DNA from: Streptomyces sp. WZ.A104
Lineage (GTDB): Bacteria > Actinomycetota > Actinomycetes > Streptomycetales > Streptomycetaceae
Assembly: GCF_002382885.1 (NCBI RefSeq)
Contig: NZ_NWVL01000035.1
Span: 1-64,000, forward strand
Direction: 5' to 3'
Length of the DNA: 64,000 bases
A model generated the notes under the pieces. The model did not search any database and had not been told where the DNA came from. It worked only from the letters and a program-made list of their open reading frames with translations. This document shows, in pieces, positions 59,175-64,000 of the stretch. Position 1 is the stretch's first letter; every line of letters begins with the position of its first letter. The position numbers and the translations under genes are program-made.

Positions 59175-60569
59175 GTGTCCGTGACCGAACCCGCGCCGGT
59201 GGCACCGCCTCCCGCACACGCGGGCATCCTGCGCCGCCAGTCGCTGCGCGAGTCGGCGGCCCGCACCTACGCGCGGTCCCTGCCGATCGTGCCCGTGCGG
59301 GCCCGCGGGCTCACGATCGAGGGCGCGGACGGACGGCGCTATCTGGACTGCCTCTCCGGCGCGGGCACCCTGGCCCTCGGGCACAACCACCCCGTCGTCC
59401 TCGAAGCCATCAGGAAGGTCCTCGACTCCGGCGCACCCCTGCACGTCCTCGACCTCGCCACCCCGGTCAAGGACGCCTTCACCACCGAGCTCTTCGCCAC
59501 CCTGCCCCGGCAGTTCGCCGACAACGCCCGCATCCAGTTCTGCGGCCCCGCCGGTACGGACGCCGTCGAGGCCGCGCTCAAGCTGGTCCGTTCCGCGACC
59601 GGGCGCAGCGGCCTGCTGGCTTTCACCGGTGCGTACCACGGCATGACCGCCGGGGCGCTGGAGGCCTCCGGCGGTGCGAGTGACGTCCGGGTGACCCGGC
59701 TGCCCTTCCCGCAGGACTACCGCTGCCCGTTCGGCACCGGCGGCGAGGGCGGGGCGGCCCTCGCCGCCCGCTGGACCGAACACCTGCTGGACGACCGCAA
59801 GGGCGGTGTGCCCACCCCGGCCGGCATGATCGTGGAGCCGGTCCAGGGCGAGGGCGGCGTCAACCCCGCCCCCGACGCCTGGCTGCGCAGCATGCGCAGG
59901 ATCACCGCGGACCGGTCCATTCCGCTCGTCGTGGACGAGGTGCAGACGGGCGTCGGCAGGACCGGCGCCTTCTGGGCCGTCGAGCACAGCGGCATCGTCC
60001 CGGACGTCATGGTCCTCTCCAAGGCGATCGGCGGCTCCCTCCCGCTCGCCGTCATCGTCTACCGCGCTGAGCTGGACCTTTGGCAGCCGGGAGCGCACGC
60101 GGGTACGTTTCGGGGCAACCAGCTCGCCATGGCGGCGGGCGCGGCCACGCTCGCGTACGTCAGGGAGAACCAACTGGCGGACCGCGCAGCGGTTCTGGGG
60201 GCCCGGATGCTCGCCCGCCTGACGGAGTTGCGGGCACACCATCGGGCGATCGGTGACGTACGGGGGCGTGGACTGATGATCGGCCTGGAGCTGGTGGATC
60301 CCGAGAGCGCGCCCCTGCCCGCCGAGGCCGGCGACCCCGACCCGGCACCGCCGCCGGACCCGGCCCTCGCCCTCGCCGTCCAGCAGGAATGCCTGCGCCG
60401 CGGCCTCATCGTCGAACTGGGCGGCCGGCATGGTGCCGTGGTCCGCCTCCTGCCTCCCCTCACCCTCACCGACGAACAGGCGAGTGCCGTCGTCGACCGT
60501 CTCGCCGACGCGCTGGCGGCCGCAGAACGTTTGCCGCACCGTCGGGCCACCGCCGGGTCGATCATCTGA
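59175..60569 (+). CDS. Diaminobutyrate--2-oxoglutarate aminotransferase (siderophore pathway)
   Basis: A 464-residue class III PLP aminotransferase of the diaminobutyrate type (RhbA/DabA-like), making 2,4-diaminobutyrate from aspartate semialdehyde and glutamate. Landmarks are CLSGAGTLALGHNHPVVLEA, AYHGMTAGAL, VEPVQGEGGV, VVDEVQTGVGRTG and the PLP lysine in VLSKAIGGSLPLAV. First gene of an NRPS-independent siderophore operon. The GTG start follows CAGGAGGA at about 10 nt; a second GTG two codons later is possible. Confidence 0.88.
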   Translation: MSVTEPAPVAPPPAHAGILRRQSLRESAARTYARSLPIVPVRARGLTIEGADGRRYLDCLSGAGTLALGHNHPVVLEAIRKVLDSGAPLHVLDLATPVKDAFTTELFATLPRQFADNARIQFCGPAGTDAVEAALKLVRSATGRSGLLAFTGAYHGMTAGALEASGGASDVRVTRLPFPQDYRCPFGTGGEGGAALAARWTEHLLDDRKGGVPTPAGMIVEPVQGEGGVNPAPDAWLRSMRRITADRSIPLVVDEVQTGVGRTGAFWAVEHSGIVPDVMVLSKAIGGSLPLAVIVYRAELDLWQPGAHAGTFRGNQLAMAAGAATLAYVRENQLADRAAVLGARMLARLTELRAHHRAIGDVRGRGLMIGLELVDPESAPLPAEAGDPDPAPPPDPALALAVQQECLRRGLIVELGGRHGAVVRLLPPLTLTDEQASAVVDRLADALAAAERLPHRRATAGSII

Positions 60570-60597
60570 TCCCGGAATCCTCACAAGGAAGAGCGCC

Positions 60598-62502
60598 GTG
60601 AACCCCACCCCCGCGCCCGAGGCCGACGGCCCCGGTACCCCCCAGCACCGAGGGCAGGACGGACCGGCCGCCCCCGGCACGGTCGAGGCGACGACCGTGC
60701 CCCGACAGAAAGCCGCCCACCACCCGAACCCCCCTTCATGCGGGCCGGGTCCGGGACCGGAGGAGCCGGTGGACCAGGACCTGGGGCCCGACCCCATCGA
60801 TCACCCGGACCCGCGGCGGGCGGCCGACTCGGCGGGCACCGAGAGCCTCCTGCGGTGCTGGACCCGGGAGACGGGCCTGCCCCGCCCCGACGGCGGCACC
60901 CTGCGCATCGTTTTCCCTGCCAGCGGCACCGCGCTCCTCGTCCCCGTGCACTACTGGTCCGCCACCGGCGCCCACCGCTTCGGCGCTCCCGCGCTGGAGA
61001 ACGCCCCCGCCGGAGCCCCGCCCGCCGACGCCGTCACCGTCGCCGCCCTCATCGCCCGCGAGGGCGGCGAGAGCGGGGCGGGCGACCTGGTCGGCCGGGT
61101 CGCCGACTCCGTACGCCACACCGCGGGCTTCATCGAGCAGCGGCGGCGCCGCCCGGCCGACCCCGCCGAGGCCGACCTCTTCCTCACCGCCGAACAGTCG
61201 CTGCTGCTGGGCCACCCCCTTCACCCGACCCCCAAGAGCCGCGAAGGCCTCTCCGAAACGGAGTCCCGCCGCTATTCACCGGAGCTCCACGGCTCCTTCC
61301 CGCTCCACTGGTTCGCCGTCGACCGGTCGCTGACCGCCACCGACTCCGCCTGGGAGGAGGGCGGCCCGGCCACCGCCGAGGAGCTGCTCGCCCCGCACGC
61401 CGAAGGCCTCCGGCCGCCCCCCGGCACCGTCGCCGTCCCCGTACACCCCTGGCAGGCCGCCGACCTGCTCCACCGACCCCAGCTCCGGGCCCTCGTGGAG
61501 AGCGGCCTGTTGCACGACCTCGGCCCGCACGGCGAGCACTGGCACCCCACCTCCTCCATCCGTACCGTGCACCGGCCCGGCGCGCGGGTGATGCTCAAGC
61601 TCTCCCTCGGCGTCCGCATCACCAACTCCCGCCGCGAGAACCTCCGCAAGGAGCTGCACCGGGGCGTCGAGGTCCACCGCCTCCTGTCGACCGGCCTCGC
61701 CGAGCGCTGGCAGCGGCAACACCCCGGCTTCGACATCGTCCGCGACCCCGCCTGGCTCGCCGTCGACGACCCCGAGGGAGCCCCCGTCCCCGGGCTCGAC
61801 GTGATGCTCCGTCACAACCCCTTCGGCCCGGGCGACGACGCCGCCTGCATCGCCGGCCTCACCGCCCAGCGCCCCCGGCCCGGGCAGCCGGGCATGCGCT
61901 CCCGGCTCGCCGAGGTCGTCGCCCACCTGGCCGCCCGCACCGGCCGCGCCACCCACGAGGTCTCGGCCGATTGGTTCGGGCGCTACCTGGACCACGTGGT
62001 CCGCCCGGTCCTCTGGCTCGACGCCCACGCGGGCATCGCGCTCGAAGCCCACCAGCAGAACACCCTGGTCCTCCTCGACCCGGACGGCCGGCCCGTCGGC
62101 GGACGCTACCGCGACAACCAGGGCTACTACTTCCGCGACTCCCGCCGCGCCGAGCTGGAACAGCGGCTGCCCGGCATCGGCACGGTCAGCGACACGTTCG
62201 TCTCCGACCCGGTCACCGACGAGCGCTTCGCCTACTACCTCGGCATCAACAACGTCCTCGGCCTGATCGGGGCGTTCGGAGCCCAGCGGCTGGCCGACGA
62301 ACAGGAACTCCTCACCGTCCTCCGCCAATTCCTCACCGAGACCGCGGAACTGGGCTCGCCGCTGCCCGCGTATCTCCTGGAGAACCGCCAACTGCGCTGC
62401 AAGGCGAATCTGCTGACCCGGCTGCACGGCCTCGACGAGCTGGTCGGACCGGTCGACACCCAGTCCGTCTATGTCACCATCGCCAACCCGCTGTACAGCT
62501 GA
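60598..62502 (+). CDS. IucA/IucC-family siderophore synthetase
   Basis: A 634-residue NIS synthetase that condenses a carboxylate such as citrate with an amine using ATP. The first 85 residues are a Pro/Gly/Asp-rich extension. The catalytic core shows HPLHPTPKSREGLS, VPVHPWQAADLL, SSIRTVHRPGARVMLKLSLG and the FhuF-like C terminus with EAHQQNTLVLLD and YRDNQGYYFRDS. The GTG start has AAGGAAGAG 5-8 nt upstream. It lies 28 nt after the aminotransferase. Confidence 0.9.
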   Translation: MNPTPAPEADGPGTPQHRGQDGPAAPGTVEATTVPRQKAAHHPNPPSCGPGPGPEEPVDQDLGPDPIDHPDPRRAADSAGTESLLRCWTRETGLPRPDGGTLRIVFPASGTALLVPVHYWSATGAHRFGAPALENAPAGAPPADAVTVAALIAREGGESGAGDLVGRVADSVRHTAGFIEQRRRRPADPAEADLFLTAEQSLLLGHPLHPTPKSREGLSETESRRYSPELHGSFPLHWFAVDRSLTATDSAWEEGGPATAEELLAPHAEGLRPPPGTVAVPVHPWQAADLLHRPQLRALVESGLLHDLGPHGEHWHPTSSIRTVHRPGARVMLKLSLGVRITNSRRENLRKELHRGVEVHRLLSTGLAERWQRQHPGFDIVRDPAWLAVDDPEGAPVPGLDVMLRHNPFGPGDDAACIAGLTAQRPRPGQPGMRSRLAEVVAHLAARTGRATHEVSADWFGRYLDHVVRPVLWLDAHAGIALEAHQQNTLVLLDPDGRPVGGRYRDNQGYYFRDSRRAELEQRLPGIGTVSDTFVSDPVTDERFAYYLGINNVLGLIGAFGAQRLADEQELLTVLRQFLTETAELGSPLPAYLLENRQLRCKANLLTRLHGLDELVGPVDTQSVYVTIANPLYS

Positions 62503-62585
62503 GCACCCGCACCAGAGAGACTCCGACCGCACCCGCACCGGAGAAACTCACCGACCGCACCCTGTCCAGAGAGGAGAGCGCCACC

Positions 62586-63398
62586 GTGCCTCCCGCCGAC
62601 GCGTCCGCGGAACCCGACGCCGTATTACCGGAGCACCAGGGCCCGGCCGAACCGTACGGGAGCGGGGGCGCCGGAGTCGAGGACACCCTCGACCTCAAGC
62701 TCACCGAGGAGCTCCTCGCCCTGATCGCTGACGAAGAGGAACCCGGCGAGGGGCGGCGCGAGGACCAGGGCGGGAAGTCGGCCACGGAGGCCCGGGGGGC
62801 ATGCGCGGCCCGGCCCGGCAGCGTCCGTGAGCTGCTGGGCGACCCCGTGACCTGGCCGCCCGCGACCACGGAGGCGGGAGGGTTCCGCCTGCTGCCCGTC
62901 CGGCTGGAGCGCGATCTCGCCGTCCTCACCCGGTGGATGAACGACCCCGCCGTGGCCGCCTTCTGGGAGCTCGCCGGGCCCGCATCCGTCACCGCCGGCC
63001 ACCTGAGGACCCAGCTCGAAGGGGACGGCCGCAGCATCCCCTGCCTCGGCCTGCTCGACGGAACGCCCATGAGCTACTGGGAGATCTACCGCGCCGACCT
63101 CGACCCGCTGGCCCGCCACTACCCGGCCCGCCCCCATGACACCGGAGTCCACCTCCTCATCGGGGGCGTGAAGAACCGTGGCCGGGGAATGGGCACCACT
63201 CTGCTCCGCGCCGTCGCCGACCTTGTCCTGGACAACCTTCCGCAGTGCGGACGGGTCGTCGCCGAGCCGGACCTGCGCAACACCCCGTCCGTATCCGCGT
63301 TCCTCAGCGCCGGCTTCCGCTTCTCCGCCGAAGTGGATCTCCCCGACAAACGCGCCGCCCTGATGATCCGCGACCGTATGCACCGAGCCCAGCTGTGA
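62586..63398 (+). CDS. Siderophore biosynthesis N-acyltransferase (IucB/RhbD-like, GNAT fold)
   Basis: A 270-residue protein. After a 90-residue acidic, disordered N terminus comes an acyltransferase of the AlcB/IucB type (RLLPVRLERDLAVLTRWMND; MSYWEIYRADLDPLARHYPA; VHLLIGGVKNRGRGMGTTLL). It should acylate an amine or hydroxylamine of the siderophore precursor from acyl-CoA. The GTG start has GAGGAG about 9 nt upstream. It lies between the two synthetase genes, as in rhizobactin- and aerobactin-type clusters. Confidence 0.85.
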   Translation: MPPADASAEPDAVLPEHQGPAEPYGSGGAGVEDTLDLKLTEELLALIADEEEPGEGRREDQGGKSATEARGACAARPGSVRELLGDPVTWPPATTEAGGFRLLPVRLERDLAVLTRWMNDPAVAAFWELAGPASVTAGHLRTQLEGDGRSIPCLGLLDGTPMSYWEIYRADLDPLARHYPARPHDTGVHLLIGGVKNRGRGMGTTLLRAVADLVLDNLPQCGRVVAEPDLRNTPSVSAFLSAGFRFSAEVDLPDKRAALMIRDRMHRAQL

Positions 63399-63458
63399 CC
63401 AACTCGCCGCACCATCCACACCGCTCGAACCTCATAGGTTCCATCCGGAGGAGTCCCC

Positions 63459-64000
63459 GTGCCGACATATCCCGCGAGCCATGATTCAGCCGAGACCCCG
63501 CAGCTGTTCAGCCCTCCGGAGCTGAACCGGGAGATCTGGGACCGGGCCGCAGCGCGGCTGCTCGCCAAGATGCTCGGCGAGTTCGCCTACGAGAAGATCA
63601 TCGAGCCCGTCCGCCGGCCCGGCCCCGGCGGACTGCACCGGCTGACCCTCGACGACGGGGGAGTACTCCACTTCACGGCCCGCCGCGGCGTCTACGGCAG
63701 CTGGCGCGTCGACCCCGACTCGATCGCGGAGACCCGGCGGCCCGTCGAGGAGACCCGTCGGCCCCCGGACGCCCAGGCGGACTCGCCTGCCCATGCGTCT
63801 GCCGACGCCCTCGCCGACGCGCACCCCAACGGCACGCCCACGACCGCCCCCGCCAACGGCGCGCCCGCCCCCGGTGGCCCCGACGCACAGTCCAACGGCC
63901 GGCCCACCGCCGGTCACGCGGACACCCACTCCAACGGTTCGTCCGCCGCGACGCGCCCGTTCCGCGACCCGCTGCGCTTCCTCACCCGGGCCCGCGGCCT
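63459..64000 (+). CDS. Second IucA/IucC-family siderophore synthetase (partial, runs off the window)
   Basis: The GTG at 63459 has GGAGGAG 5-6 nt upstream and opens a frame with no stop to the window end (180 codons). The start NREIWDRAAARLLAKMLGEF and the segment GVLHFTARRGVYGSWRVDPD match the N-terminal domain of NIS synthetases. A low-complexity insert of about 60 residues (NG(T/A/R)P repeats) then interrupts the domain before PFRDPLRFLTRARGL. It would catalyse the second amide bond of the siderophore. The rest of the gene lies to the right. Confidence 0.82.
   Translation, partial: MPTYPASHDSAETPQLFSPPELNREIWDRAAARLLAKMLGEFAYEKIIEPVRRPGPGGLHRLTLDDGGVLHFTARRGVYGSWRVDPDSIAETRRPVEETRRPPDAQADSPAHASADALADAHPNGTPTTAPANGAPAPGGPDAQSNGRPTAGHADTHSNGSSAATRPFRDPLRFLTRARG

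Overview
This window is chromosomal DNA of a high-GC actinomycete, almost certainly a Streptomyces. The evidence is a GC-rich third codon position throughout, many GTG starts, an OsaC-OsaA-OsaB osmoadaptation locus beside FtsK, and the order ftsK, rodZ-like, rimO, pgsA, cinA, clgR, recA, recX, miaB, miaA, dapF, rshA, hflX, which is the conserved core synteny of that genus. I assign no species.

Layout. 1-400: the 3' end of a 5S rRNA gene (tail of an rRNA operon), a terminator, tRNA-Thr(GGT) and a shared terminator. 0.4-9.8 kb: the Osa signalling locus, with divergent osaC and osaA followed by osaB. osaA carries ten tandem 92-residue HAMP units. 9.9-17.3 kb: ftsK, a RodZ-like gene, and a rimO-pgsA-cinA block with overlapping genes followed by clgR. 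17.5-20.6 kb: Dps, a CsbD-like stress protein, a small membrane protein, an SDR and nei. Three different degenerate short-tandem-repeat arrays lie between these genes. 20.9-28.6 kb: lhr helicase, a frameshifted AraC regulator, azlC-azlD and a hypothetical protein. 28.7-33.6 kb: DUF3046, an AI-2E-type permease, a decayed response-regulator fragment, an SDR, then recA-recX with an SOS-type operator. 33.6-37.8 kb: a G-rich repeat array, a hypothetical protein, and a leftward rhodanese/cysteine dioxygenase pair preceded by a cysteine-containing leader peptide and hairpin, then an FAD monooxygenase. 38.0-45.2 kb: gluDCBA amino-acid ABC importer, an OmpR/EnvZ-type two-component pair and an orphan TAXI receptor. 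45.3-56.2 kb: miaB, a LigB-fold protein, a small MT0933-like protein, miaA, a membrane protein, dapF, rshA, an M1 aminopeptidase and hflX. 56.2-58.9 kb: two tandem paralogous trypsin-like lipoproteins. 59.2 kb to the end: the start of an NRPS-independent siderophore operon (aminotransferase, IucA/IucC synthetase, acyltransferase, second IucA/IucC synthetase cut by the window edge).

Functional links. The core genes cover chromosome segregation (ftsK), DNA repair (recA, recX, nei, lhr), tRNA and ribosome modification (miaA, miaB, rimO, hflX), envelope supply (pgsA, dapF) and stress control (osaABC, clgR, rshA, dps, csbD). The most unusual observations are a 14-unit, exact 16-bp-period array between nei and lhr, other locus-specific arrays flanking csbD and recX, and a probable cysteine-sensing attenuator in front of the cysteine dioxygenase-rhodanese pair. 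Also notable are an RshA protein whose hydrolase looks intact but whose synthetase site looks damaged, and a conserved N-terminal module shared by the two tandem proteases. Several genes (ftsK, rimO, miaB, the LigB-fold gene, dapF) have a TANNNT hexamer 6-7 nt before the start codon and no Shine-Dalgarno sequence, which suggests leaderless mRNAs.
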